From positions 1 through 10,575 of the forward strand of contig CAMBSR010000061.1 of the NCBI GenBank assembly GCA_945870475.1: a DNA stretch of 10,575 nt. The letters are read 5' to 3'. Below are positions 1 to 7,504 of this stretch, piece by piece. Each line of letters begins with the position of its first letter. Positions within the stretch are counted from its first letter, which is position 1. The translations under genes and the position numbers were made by a program. The notes below the pieces were generated by a model. That model saw only the letters and a list, made by a program, of their open reading frames with translations, was not told the DNA's origin and did not search any database. Source of the DNA: Phycisphaera mikurensis NBRC 102666. GTDB lineage: Bacteria; Planctomycetota; Phycisphaerae; Phycisphaerales; SM1A02.

Positions 1-847
1 GCCACTGCGCCTCGGCGGGCTGGTAGCGGTCGAGCACCGCACCGCGGAGGCGGAGCGGGAGCACCAGCGCACCCGGCGCGCCGCGCGGATCGAGGAGCGT
101 CACCGTCATTGCGATGCGCGACGAGAGCGAAACGCGCCCCCCGCTCCACAACGAGACGTCCGGTCGGAAGCCGCTCTGGCGCGCGCCGCCCTGCCCGCCT
201 CCGAGGACGGAATCGCGCGGGAACATCACGAACACCATCGTGCTCAGTGCGACGCCAAGGACGATGCCCACGCCCGCGAGGCGGCGCAGGTGACGCACCG
301 GCGCGCTGCCGTGGGGCGCCTCCATCGGCGGCAACGCGCCCGCACGCACCGCGGCGGCGCGGCGATCCGCCACGGCACGCTCGGCACCCGCATGGAGGTG
401 GTAGAGCATGGTGGTGACGATGGTGGCCATCGCGTAGCCGATCACCAGCGCGCCCACCAGGAAATCGCCGGACGCAAGCGCGGACGCCACCACCAGCACG
501 ATGGAGAGCGCGATCACCTGCCGCCAGTCCGAGGGCTCCTTGCGGTCCCACAGCTTGAGGAGAAGCGCGCCGAGCACCACGTAGCCCACCACGCGCGGCG
601 CCTGGTCGGGCGTGGGCTGCCGCATGAAGTCCATGCCGCCCCAGAGGATCAGCGCGATCACGCCGATCCGCAGGACGAACGCCGGCAGCGCGCGCCGGCG
701 CGGTCCGTCGGTGAGGCGCGCGGCCGCCACGGCCAGGACGCCGCCGGCCACCAGCACCCAGCCGCTGCGCTGCGAGGCGGCGAACGCGGCCACCGACACC
801 AGCACCAGGACGATCGCCGCACGGCGGAAGAGGAGCGCTGCGTTCAT
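1..847 (-). CDS. TgpA-type transglutaminase, N-terminal membrane part (gene runs off the left edge)
   Basis: Translating the minus strand from the ATG at 847-845 gives 282 codons open to the window edge. The N-terminal half has several hydrophobic segments (about residues 8-42, 50-62, 82-98, 106-125, 130-147 and a last one near 190-205 ending FVMFPR). An extracytoplasmic stretch follows with SRIAMTVTLLD and LRGAVLDRYQPAEAQW. The order of membrane helices, a VMFPR-like motif, then RGxVLDRY...W, matches the N-terminal domain (DUF3488/TgpA_N) of TgpA-family membrane transglutaminases. Their papain-like catalytic domain would lie to the left of this window, so activity cannot be judged. The start is well supported: ATGA overlap with the DUF58 stop and a GGGAGG Shine-Dalgarno six bases upstream. 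Pairing with DUF58 is typical of the family. The substrate is unknown; a role in envelope protein cross-linking or processing is inferred only from the family. Confidence 0.85.
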   Translation of the reverse strand, partial: MNAALLFRRAAIVLVLVSVAAFAASQRSGWVLVAGGVLAVAAARLTDGPRRRALPAFVLRIGVIALILWGGMDFMRQPTPDQAPRVVGYVVLGALLLKLWDRKEPSDWRQVIALSIVLVVASALASGDFLVGALVIGYAMATIVTTMLYHLHAGAERAVADRRAAAVRAGALPPMEAPHGSAPVRHLRRLAGVGIVLGVALSTMVFVMFPRDSVLGGGQGGARQSGFRPDVSLWSGGRVSLSSRIAMTVTLLDPRGAPGALVLPLRLRGAVLDRYQPAEAQW

Positions 848-1962
848 GCCGCGCCTCCCGCCTCGGGCCCGGCCTGCACCAGCGCAGGCAGCTGTGCGGC
901 ACCCACGTGCACCACGGCGTCCGTGGCCATCCGCATGTCGGCGCGGTCCACGTGGATCACCAGCGTGGTGGCGCGCTCGCGCTCGGGCGGGAGCGCTGCG
1001 TCGGCGGTACGCGGCGCGTCGAGGTCGAGCGCCGCCAGCACCGCGAGTTCCTTCTGCAGGTGCCAGTGCCCGCGGCGCATCGGCATCTCGGGAGACGGCA
1101 GGCCCAGCACGCAGAGCCTGGTCTCGTAGCCATCGCGCTGCGCGTGCGAGAGGAGGCTCGCCGCCAGGACGATGGCATCCTCCTCCAGGTCGCGCGCGCT
1201 GCGCACCGCGGGATCCACGCGCAGCGTGTCGGTGGCGCGCCGCAGGTCGAGCGCCACGCGGATGCGCGGCGGCGCGTCGACGGAACGCTCGATCACCGCC
1301 AGCCCCGCGCCCGCCGCGCTGCGCCGCCACGCGATGTGGCGCAGGCCATCGCCCGGGCGGTACTCGCGGATCCCCAGGAAGTCGCTCCCCGGGCCGCTGC
1401 GCACGCTCGTCGACGGACCGGCGACACCCCCGGAGGCAAGCGACACCAGCACGCCCGGCCGCAGGCGCTCGATGCGCGGCAGCACCAGGCACTCGCCCGG
1501 CTCGTCGAAGCGCACGCTCTTCATGACCAGCCCGAACGGGAACACCGTCTCCACGCGGAACCGCCCGAAGCGCATCGGCCCGCGGCGATCGGGCCAGTAC
1601 GCGGTCTCCGCGGTGACGCGCTCGCGCGGGCCCACGTGCTGCACGAACGCGCGCGAGCCGCGCATGTCGGACATCTCGCGCACGAAGAGCGCAAAGAGCG
1701 GCCAGAGGGACGACCGGTTGATCACCGTGTACCGCACGATCACCGGCTCGCCCACGCGGCCCGTGCGCGGCAACGAGCGCTCCGCGCGGAGACCCATCAG
1801 CGGCTGGCCGGAGAGGATGCCGGAGAGCAGCACGCCCGCGAGCATGGCGGCGAACACCCACACGAGGAGGTTGCTCGGGCGGTTCGCCGCGGCAAGGCCC
1901 ACCAGCACCACCAGCACCAGGTAGAGCAGTCCGGGCGGATGGATGTGGTAGCGCCTGCGCAT
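844..1962 (-). CDS. DUF58 domain membrane protein
   Basis: The protein has 372 aa. Two N-terminal membrane segments lie at about residues 10-27 and 31-52. A beta-rich region follows, then the DUF58 signature at residues 194-212 (DFLGIREYRPGDGLRHIAW), with the conserved R-Y-x-x-G-D-x-x-R-x-I-x-W pattern. The region after it (IRVALDLRRA, residues 234-243) sits where the von Willebrand A-like fold of the family begins, but no DxSxS metal-site motif is visible. DUF58 proteins are commonly encoded between a MoxR AAA+ ATPase and a TgpA transglutaminase. Here the transglutaminase follows at once (ATGA overlap), while no MoxR gene lies between here and 4478. The start at 1962 is supported by the two-helix N-terminus and a GGAG eight bases upstream. 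The molecular role of the family is not established; membrane location is well supported. Confidence 0.9.
   Translation of the reverse strand: MRRRYHIHPPGLLYLVLVVLVGLAAANRPSNLLVWVFAAMLAGVLLSGILSGQPLMGLRAERSLPRTGRVGEPVIVRYTVINRSSLWPLFALFVREMSDMRGSRAFVQHVGPRERVTAETAYWPDRRGPMRFGRFRVETVFPFGLVMKSVRFDEPGECLVLPRIERLRPGVLVSLASGGVAGPSTSVRSGPGSDFLGIREYRPGDGLRHIAWRRSAAGAGLAVIERSVDAPPRIRVALDLRRATDTLRVDPAVRSARDLEEDAIVLAASLLSHAQRDGYETRLCVLGLPSPEMPMRRGHWHLQKELAVLAALDLDAPRTADAALPPERERATTLVIHVDRADMRMATDAVVHVGAAQLPALVQAGPEAGGAA
854..859 (-). promoter_or_regulatory. Shine-Dalgarno site for the tgpA-like gene
   Basis: GGGAGG on the minus strand, six bases before the ATG at 847, within the 3' end of the DUF58 gene. 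It fixes the start and shows that internal genes of this cluster use ordinary Shine-Dalgarno initiation, in contrast to leuS and folC. Confidence 0.7.
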
Positions 1963-1970
1963 CGGCGGAG

Positions 1971-1974
1971 CTCC
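1971..1974 (-). promoter_or_regulatory. Shine-Dalgarno site for the DUF58 gene
   Basis: GGAG on the minus strand, eight bases before the ATG at 1962, in the 22-bp gap after the lipoprotein gene. It lies within a perfect 12-bp palindrome (1965-1976, centred on GAGCTC), which may be coincidental. Confidence 0.5.
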
Positions 1975-1984
1975 GCGGCGGCCG

Positions 1985-2488
1985 TTACTTGATGCCGCCG
2001 ATTCCAGGGTCGTAGGACTTCGCCTCGTCCATCAGCGAACGCGCGTTGTCGGGCTCGCGGAACGGCACGCTGGTGCCGCGGCGCATCGAGACGATGAGGA
2101 GCCGATCGCTGGTGGACTCCGGCAGGCGGAACGCGGACTCCACGTTCTCGTAGCCGGAGCGGCGGATGCGGATGTGCCACTCCTCGTCCATCCATCCGGT
2201 GCCGAAGCCCGGCACGTCGAGGATGAAGCGGCCGTCCGATCCGCTGGTGGCGCGGGCGACCACGGCGCGTTTCATGTTGCCCGGGTCGCGGATGAGCTCG
2301 ATCTGCGCACCCTGCACGCCGCTCTTGCGCGCGTCGGGGTCGGTGGGGCGGCCGGTGATGACGCTGCCGAAGCCCTCCGTCACCTTGCCATCGAGGCTGT
2401 AGGAGCATCCGGCGGCCAGCACTGCCATGGTGGCGAGGGCAAGCGAGGCGAACGTGTTCCTGGCGGTGCGCATGGGGCCTGCGTTCAT
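1985..2488 (-). CDS. Small lipoprotein with carboxypeptidase-regulatory-like beta domain
   Basis: The protein has 167 aa from the ATG at 2488. The N-terminus has Arg residues, a hydrophobic core and a lipobox LAAGC with Cys28, so signal peptidase II processing and lipid anchoring are expected. The mature part (about residues 30-137) reads like a single beta-sandwich repeat of the carboxypeptidase-regulatory/prealbumin-like type: GKVTEGFGSVITGR, then VQGAQIELI, then ATSGSDGRFILDVPG, then WHIRIRRSGYENVE. Such domains are usually structural or binding modules rather than enzymes. A charged tail follows (EPDNARSLMDEAKSYDPG). A second in-frame ATG at 2473 would still leave a usable signal peptide. 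The gene lies between the DUF2007 and DUF58 genes (gaps of 23 and 22 bp) and is probably co-transcribed with them. The specific function is unknown. Confidence 0.82.
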   Translation of the reverse strand: MNAGPMRTARNTFASLALATMAVLAAGCSYSLDGKVTEGFGSVITGRPTDPDARKSGVQGAQIELIRDPGNMKRAVVARATSGSDGRFILDVPGFGTGWMDEEWHIRIRRSGYENVESAFRLPESTSDRLLIVSMRRGTSVPFREPDNARSLMDEAKSYDPGIGGIK

Positions 2489-2494
2489 GTGCAA

Positions 2495-2500
2495 AGGGTA
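2495..2500 (-). promoter_or_regulatory. Possible internal -10 box before the lipoprotein gene
   Basis: TACCCT on the minus strand ends six bases before the ATG at 2488, resembling the TANNNT-to-ATG arrangement seen at leuS, folC and the DUF2314 gene. There is no clear -35, and the spacing is shorter than at the other three. It could be a weak internal leaderless promoter or chance. Confidence 0.25.
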
Positions 2501-2511
2501 CGCGCGGGCGC

Positions 2512-2952
2512 TCAGCGCGCGAGGGCCCGGATCACCGGCACCACGATGCCGATGATCACCGCCGCCAGGTAGATCCAGATCAACGACTTCACGAGCCGGG
2601 CAAAGATCCGCTCGGACTTTCCGCGCCCAAGCACGCGCGCCACCTCGGGCGGCACGTCGCCCACGTCCACCTCGTCCCAGTCGATGCTGCGGCCCACCCA
2701 GCGGGCCTCGGCGATCACCTGGAGCGCGCGGCTGTGGTCCTCGGGAAGGACGCGCACCGGCACGCCCGGGGCACTGGCGCGCAGCGGGAATCCGAAGATC
2801 CCCAGCCCGGGCACCAGCGCCACGCTCTTGATGCCGGCATCCTCGAGCACCGAGCGCACGCACTGCGCCTCGAACTCGTTGCGCGCGTTGTAGGCCACGG
2901 GCATGGTGCCCGCGTCCATCACGCGGCCGGGGTCGTCCGCGGGCGCGTTCAC
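2512..2952 (-). CDS. DUF2007-domain protein with C-terminal membrane anchor
   Basis: The protein has 146 aa and starts at GTG, overlapping the stop of the upstream gene as GTGA (2952-2949). Residues about 18-85 fit DUF2007, a small ferredoxin-like family sometimes labelled putative signal-transducing: NEFEAQCVRSVLEDAGIKS, a Gly/Pro-containing loop (VPGLGIFGFP), then VPVRVLPEDHSRALQVIAEA. After an acidic linker (DWDEVDVGDVPPEVARVLG) there is a basic stretch (RGKSERIFARLVK) and one hydrophobic helix at about 124-144 ending in IRALAR. A cytoplasmic domain tethered to the inner membrane is therefore likely. In-frame ATGs at codons 12 and 17 are alternative starts; both would leave the domain intact. 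The overlap implies translational coupling to the DUF2314 gene. The biochemical role is unknown; the family call rests on pattern recognition. Confidence 0.75.
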   Translation of the reverse strand: MNAPADDPGRVMDAGTMPVAYNARNEFEAQCVRSVLEDAGIKSVALVPGLGIFGFPLRASAPGVPVRVLPEDHSRALQVIAEARWVGRSIDWDEVDVGDVPPEVARVLGRGKSERIFARLVKSLIWIYLAAVIIGIVVPVIRALAR

Positions 2953-4478
2953 GCCAGCCCCCGCAGGCGATCGATGGCGGCAAGCAGCGCGTCGCTGCGG
3001 TCCGGGCCGTACATCTCCTCCGGGAGGATCACGCGCCAGTCGGTGATCTGCGAACGAGTGAGCCGGATGCGGTCGCCCACGTGGATGTCCTGGGGCGTCA
3101 CCGGTTCCTCGGAGAGCGCGGCATCCACCTCGTCATGGTCGAAGGCGCGCACCACGAACCATCCCTGCTCGCGGCGGTCCTGCGCATCCACGGTGCCGAG
3201 CGGCGCCTGCACATGGAAGGCGGTCTCGGCCAGTTCGCGGATGCCCGCTTCCTCCGAGCGGCGCACGCTGGCATACGCGGTGGCGAACTTCGGCCAGGTG
3301 CGCTGCGCGCGGCGCTCGGTGGCGGCGGCGGAATGCTCGCTGGCGTAGAGCACGGCGCGACCGTCCTCCATGCGCTCGATGATCTCCTTCGGCCACGCCC
3401 AGAGCTTGCGGTAGGTGCCGCGCCGCTCGGACGAGCAGATCACCGCGCGCACCGACATCAGCGAGCCGTCGCCCTGCTCCCGCGCAACCTCGCGGAAGGA
3501 GCGCGAACCGGGCGTCTCGTCCTGCATGTAGCGCGCGCATTCCTGCCAGGGAACGAGGGCCACGGAGATCTCGGGTCCCACCTCGATGGGCGTGCCCGGC
3601 GCGGGCGGCGGTGCCTCCAGCAGCAGGCTCGCCACGTGGTTCGTGAGGATCGCCGCGGCCTGCGAGTGGCGCGACGGAACCTCGAGCATCTCGAGCTCCG
3701 GCAGCCCGCAGCGCGTGAGGCCGGTGGTGAAGAGCATCATCGGCGAGTCGTCGTCCTCGGCGGTCGCGACGGCGGTGATGGTCCAGAGGAACTCGTCGTT
3801 GGGCACGGCGTCGGCAGCCAGGAACTGCTCCTCGAGTTCCTCGCGCGGCCAGCGGCGTGCGTTGGAGACGTCCAGGATGCCGGTGATCTCGGGCAGTGCG
3901 CCGGCAAGCATCGACATCAGGTGGAAGAACTCCGCGTGCGCCTCGCCGGGCTCGAGCACGGTCTGCATGCCGACCACCCACTTGCAGCGGGCCATCGCGG
4001 TATCGGGCAGCTGGCCCGGGTCCGCGGGCAGCGCGGCCTCGGCCCAGAGCACCACCGGCGCGGTCACGCCGGGCACGTTCGCCATGAGCGCCCACAGCAT
4101 GCCCTCGTCCTCGTCGGCCTCGCTCGCCTCGGTCTCGATCTCCTTGCCCACCCAGCTGGCGATGGCGCGGCCCACTTCCTCGCCGGTGGGCGGATCGGGA
4201 TGCGGCCAGAAGCCCACCCACGCGCTCGCCACCGGATGCGGGAGTTCCCAGACGGTCTCGTCGGTGGGGAGCGCGTCGAGCTCGGCGTCCGCCTCGGCAG
4301 CCGCGGCATCGTCGCGCGCGGCGGCGGTGAGTTCGGCGTCGTCGTTGGGCGTGGCGCCGGTGTTGCCCGGTTCGCCGGCGTTGCGCGGATCAACGGGGTT
4401 CCCCGGTTCGCCCGGAGAGCCCGGCGTGCCCTCGCCTTCGGGGAGCTGGTCGGAGGGCTCGTTGTCCGGGGACTGCAT
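2949..4478 (-). CDS. DUF4026-like/DUF2314 protein with proline-glycine-rich N-terminus
   Basis: The protein has 509 aa. Residues 1-75 are low-complexity and acidic, including four consecutive G-x-P triplets (GTPGSPGEPGNP, residues 17-28). Residues about 78-300 resemble the DUF4026-type region; the clearest match is LFTTGLTRCGLPELEMLEV, where relatives have a T-x-G-L-x-R-x-G-x-x-E-L-E pattern. Residues about 395-485 fit DUF2314: QGWFVVRAFDHDEVDAALSE, then IHVGDRIRLTRSQITDW, where the G-D-x-I/V...I-x-D-W ending is diagnostic. No signal peptide is visible, so it is probably cytoplasmic. The ATG at 4478 is chosen because a TACGAT box lies eight bases upstream and the region further upstream belongs to leuS and its promoter. 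It heads the leftward cluster and overlaps the DUF2007 gene. Function is unknown; the DUF2314 call is firm, the DUF4026 call moderate. Confidence 0.82.
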   Translation of the reverse strand: MQSPDNEPSDQLPEGEGTPGSPGEPGNPVDPRNAGEPGNTGATPNDDAELTAAARDDAAAAEADAELDALPTDETVWELPHPVASAWVGFWPHPDPPTGEEVGRAIASWVGKEIETEASEADEDEGMLWALMANVPGVTAPVVLWAEAALPADPGQLPDTAMARCKWVVGMQTVLEPGEAHAEFFHLMSMLAGALPEITGILDVSNARRWPREELEEQFLAADAVPNDEFLWTITAVATAEDDDSPMMLFTTGLTRCGLPELEMLEVPSRHSQAAAILTNHVASLLLEAPPPAPGTPIEVGPEISVALVPWQECARYMQDETPGSRSFREVAREQGDGSLMSVRAVICSSERRGTYRKLWAWPKEIIERMEDGRAVLYASEHSAAATERRAQRTWPKFATAYASVRRSEEAGIRELAETAFHVQAPLGTVDAQDRREQGWFVVRAFDHDEVDAALSEEPVTPQDIHVGDRIRLTRSQITDWRVILPEEMYGPDRSDALLAAIDRLRGLA

Positions 4479-4486
4479 TGGGGCGC

Positions 4487-4492
4487 ATCGTA
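4487..4492 (-). promoter_or_regulatory. -10 box of the leftward DUF2314 cluster promoter
   Basis: TACGAT on the minus strand, separated by eight bases from the ATG at 4478. No Shine-Dalgarno and no convincing -35 are visible (a TTGAGC lies 13 bases upstream, too close for a normal spacer). The geometry predicts transcription starting at or next to the ATG, that is, a leaderless mRNA. Confidence 0.5.
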
Positions 4493-4512
4493 GGGGCGCG
4501 CGCAGGCTCAAG

Positions 4513-4518
4513 TACGAT
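4513..4518 (+). promoter_or_regulatory. -10 box of the leuS promoter
   Basis: TACGAT on the plus strand, nine bases before the leuS ATG at 4528. It is the mirror image of the box at 4487-4492. The bases between it and the ATG (TCTGCCCCC) contain no ribosome-binding site, which fits a leaderless message. Confidence 0.5.
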
Positions 4519-4527
4519 TCTGCCCCC

Positions 4528-7473
4528 ATGTCTTCCGCGAACAACGCAGGCGAGGCCCACGAACGCACGCACGGATCGGGTTCGGGCGCCAACGAGACCC
4601 CGTACCGCTACACGGCACCCTTCGCCAACGCGCTCGAGGAACGCTGGCAGGCGCGCCTGGAATCCGAGCAGGCGGCCGGCCGCGGCTTCCGCCAGCTGAA
4701 CCCCGGCGAACCCGGGTTCGACGCCTCGAAGCCCAAGTTCTATTGCCTGGACATGTTCCCGTACCCCTCCGGCGCAGGCCTCCACGTGGGGCACCCCGAG
4801 GGCTACACGGCCACCGACATCATCTGCCGCTACAAGCGGATGAAGGGCTTCAACGTCCTGCACCCGATGGGCTGGGATGCGTTCGGCCTGCCGGCCGAGC
4901 AGTACGCCATCCAGACCGGCGTGCATCCGGAAGTCACCACCAAGAAGGCGATCGACAACTTCCGCCGCCAGCTCAAGCGCTTTGGCTTCATGTACGACTG
5001 GTCGCGCGAGTTCGCGACCATCGATCCCGGCTACTACCGCTGGACGCAGTGGATCTGGCTGATGGCGTACGGGTCGTGGTTCGACCCGAAGGCGAATGCC
5101 GCGCGCCCGATCGCGGAGCTCGAGGCAGCGCTCGCCGCGGAAGACCGCGAGGTCGAGGTCACGGGCGGCGCGCGCAAGCGCTGGAGCGCGTGCGGCAAGC
5201 GCGAGCGCCAGGCGTACCTGGACGGCTTCCGGCTGGCGTACCTGGGCACGCAGACGGTGAACTGGTGCGCGAAGCTCGGCACGGTGCTCGCCAACGAGGA
5301 GATCATCGACGGGCGCAGCGAGCGCGGCGGGCATCCCGTGGTGCGCATGCCGCTCAAGCAGTGGATGTTCCGCATCACGGCGTATGCGGACCGGCTGCTC
5401 GCGGACCTGGCGCTGGTGGACTGGCCGGACTCGACGCGCACCATGCAGACCGAGTGGATCGGCCGCAGCGAGGGCGCGGAGATCCACTTTGCCGTGGAAG
5501 GCGAGGCCGAGCCGCTCACCGTGTTCACCACGCGCCCGGACACGCTGTTCGGCGCCACGTACATGGTGGTGGCGCCCGAGCACCCGATGGTGGCGCGTGC
5601 GGCCGCGCGCGGCAACGCGAAGCTGGCCGAGTACGCGGCGTGGGCGAAGAACCGCTCGGACGTCGATCGCCAGGAATCGAAGAAGAAGACCGGCGTGGAC
5701 ACGGGGCTGCTGGCCGTGAACCCCGCCACCGGCGCGCGCATCCCGGTGTGGACCGCGGACTACGTGCTCATGGGCTACGGCACGGGCGCCATCATGGCGG
5801 TGCCCGCGCATGACGAGCGCGACTTCGAGTTCGCGAAGGAATTCGCGCTGCCCGTGGTGCAGGTGGTGGAGATCGAAGGAACGCAGTGGACCGGCGAGGC
5901 CGCCACCAGCGGCGAGGGCCGCGCGGTGAACAGCGCGAACGCCGGCGCGGGGCTGGTGATCGACGGGATGCAGACCGCAGAGGCCAAGCGCGCGGTGATC
6001 GCGTGGCTCGAGAAGAAGGGCATCGGAGCGCTGCGCGTCAACTACCGCCTGCGCGACTGGCTCTTCAGCCGCCAGCGCTACTGGGGCGAGCCGTTCCCGG
6101 TGGTCTACGACGCCGAGGGCAACCACTATCCCGTGGGCAACGCGGCGCTCCCGGTCACGCTGCCGCCGCTCGCCGACTACCGGCCGGTGGAGAGCGACAC
6201 GCCGCAACCGCCGCTCGCCAAGGCGCGCGAATGGGTGCAGACCACCGCGGGCGCGGCGGGCGTTGACCCGGCGCTGCTTCCGGCCGCGACGCCGGTGACG
6301 CGCGAGACGAACACCATGCCCGGCTGGGCGGGAAGCTGCTGGTACTACCTGCGCTACTGCTCGCCGCACGATGCGCAGGCGTTCGTGGATCCGAAGGCAG
6401 AGCAGTACTGGATGCTCTCGCGGAAGAAGTCCGCGCAGGCGGCCGCGGGCGCGGGGGCGTCGGCGACGCCCGCGAAGTACGACCCGGCCACCTGCCACGC
6501 GGGCGGCGTCGACCTCTACGTGGGCGGCAGCGAGCACGCGGTGCTGCACCTCCTCTACGCGCGGTTCTGGCACAAGGTGCTCTTCGACCTCGGGCACGTG
6601 AGCACGCCGGAACCCATGGGCAAGCTGTTCCACCAGGGGCTCATCACCAGCTATGCGTACCAGCGCGTCGACCGCACCCTGGTGCCCGTGGACGAGGTGG
6701 AGGAGCGCGGCGAGGGACAGTTCTTCGAGAAGGCCACCGACGCCAAGGTCTCGCAGATCGTGGCCAAGATGTCCAAGAGCCTGCGAAACGTGGTGAATCC
6801 GGACGACGTCATCGCCGAGTACGGCGCGGACACCTTCCGACTCTACGAGATGTACATGGGGCCGCTGGAGGCATCGAAGCCGTGGAACACCCGCGACATC
6901 GTGGGCGTGTTCCGCTTCCTGCAGCGCGCATGGCGCCTGGCGATTGACGAGCGCACGGGTGCCCTGCTCTGCGCGGCCGCGGCGGACGAGAAGGTGGAGA
7001 AGCAGCTCCACCGCACCATCGCCAAGGTGGGCGACGACATCGAGCGGCTCAGCTTCAACACCGCCATCGCGGCGATGATCGAGCTCGTGAACGCGGCCAC
7101 GCGGCCGAGCGACATGGCCGATCCCACGAAGGGCGGCATGACGCGTGACCAGCTGCGGCGCTTTGCGTGCATCCTGTGGCCGTTCGCGCCGCACCTGGCC
7201 GACGAGCTGGGCGAGCGACTCGGCGTGTCCGGCGGCATGGCCGGCGAGCCGTGGCCCACGTTCGACCCGGCGATGCTCACCGACAGCGAGGTGGAGATCG
7301 CGGTGCAGGTCCAGGGCAAGGTCCGCGCGCGGATCATGGTCCCGGCGAAGGCCGCACCGGCGGAGATCGAGACCATCGCGCTCGCGCACCCGCAGGTCGT
7401 GCCGCACCTCGGGGGCCAGTCACCCAAGAAGGTGATCGTGGTGCCGGGGCGGATGGTCAACGTCGTCCTCTAA
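4528..7473 (+). CDS. leuS: Leucyl-tRNA synthetase
   Basis: LeuRS, 981 aa, charges tRNA-Leu in the cytoplasm. Class I motifs are intact: the HIGH motif is HVGH (residues 86-89, in PSGAGLHVGHPEGYTATD) and the KMSKS motif is at 747-751. The editing domain shows TTRPDTLFGATYMVVAPEHP (334-353) and YGTGAIMAVPAHDERD (417-432), so post-transfer editing is probably retained. The C-terminal domain ends KVIVVPGRMVNVVL. The protein is about 120 residues longer than the E. coli enzyme. The extra sequence includes a hydrophilic N-terminus (1-27), about 45 residues between the YGSWF segment and LGTQTVNWC (roughly 183-238), and an Ala/Gly/Lys stretch (roughly 630-655). The first insert and the LGTVLANEEIIDG...SERGG pattern recall planctomycete-like LeuRS. 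The ATG at 4528 follows a -10 box; the open frame upstream is antisense to the DUF2314 gene. The stop codon overlaps the RAYT left palindrome. Confidence 0.97.
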   Translation: MSSANNAGEAHERTHGSGSGANETPYRYTAPFANALEERWQARLESEQAAGRGFRQLNPGEPGFDASKPKFYCLDMFPYPSGAGLHVGHPEGYTATDIICRYKRMKGFNVLHPMGWDAFGLPAEQYAIQTGVHPEVTTKKAIDNFRRQLKRFGFMYDWSREFATIDPGYYRWTQWIWLMAYGSWFDPKANAARPIAELEAALAAEDREVEVTGGARKRWSACGKRERQAYLDGFRLAYLGTQTVNWCAKLGTVLANEEIIDGRSERGGHPVVRMPLKQWMFRITAYADRLLADLALVDWPDSTRTMQTEWIGRSEGAEIHFAVEGEAEPLTVFTTRPDTLFGATYMVVAPEHPMVARAAARGNAKLAEYAAWAKNRSDVDRQESKKKTGVDTGLLAVNPATGARIPVWTADYVLMGYGTGAIMAVPAHDERDFEFAKEFALPVVQVVEIEGTQWTGEAATSGEGRAVNSANAGAGLVIDGMQTAEAKRAVIAWLEKKGIGALRVNYRLRDWLFSRQRYWGEPFPVVYDAEGNHYPVGNAALPVTLPPLADYRPVESDTPQPPLAKAREWVQTTAGAAGVDPALLPAATPVTRETNTMPGWAGSCWYYLRYCSPHDAQAFVDPKAEQYWMLSRKKSAQAAAGAGASATPAKYDPATCHAGGVDLYVGGSEHAVLHLLYARFWHKVLFDLGHVSTPEPMGKLFHQGLITSYAYQRVDRTLVPVDEVEERGEGQFFEKATDAKVSQIVAKMSKSLRNVVNPDDVIAEYGADTFRLYEMYMGPLEASKPWNTRDIVGVFRFLQRAWRLAIDERTGALLCAAAADEKVEKQLHRTIAKVGDDIERLSFNTAIAAMIELVNAATRPSDMADPTKGGMTRDQLRRFACILWPFAPHLADELGERLGVSGGMAGEPWPTFDPAMLTDSEVEIAVQVQGKVRARIMVPAKAAPAEIETIALAHPQVVPHLGGQSPKKVIVVPGRMVNVVL

Positions 7474-7503
7474 ATCGGTGCCGTGTTAATGCGGCACCTA
7501 TTT
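7472..7503 (+). repeat. Left terminal palindrome of the RAYT unit
   Basis: The core stem GGTGCCG (7477-7483) pairs with CGGCACC (7492-7498) around the loop TGTTAATG. The outer arms AAATC and TATTT extend the stem to 12 pairs with one mismatch (C7476 opposite T7499). Its first two bases are the last two of the leuS TAA stop, so the hairpin would form right at the end of the leuS message and could act as a terminator or 3'-end stabiliser. Confidence 0.9.
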
Positions 7504-7504
7504 C

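Noticed and set aside
2489..2983. Longer version of the lipoprotein starting at 2983
   Set aside because: The extra 165 residues are an off-frame reading of the DUF2007 gene and would bury the signal peptide.
3586..4527. In-frame upstream extension of leuS by 314 codons
   Set aside because: It is antisense to the DUF2314 gene and low-complexity; LeuRS needs no such extension, and the promoter box lies at 4513.
4479..4592. Longer DUF2314 protein starting at 4592
   Set aside because: It would overlap the leuS start and both promoter boxes; the added residues show no family resemblance.
4390..7407. A 1005-codon open frame antisense to leuS
   Set aside because: It mirrors leuS codons in G+C-rich DNA; its Arg/His/Ala-rich translation shows no recognisable domain, whereas leuS is unambiguous.
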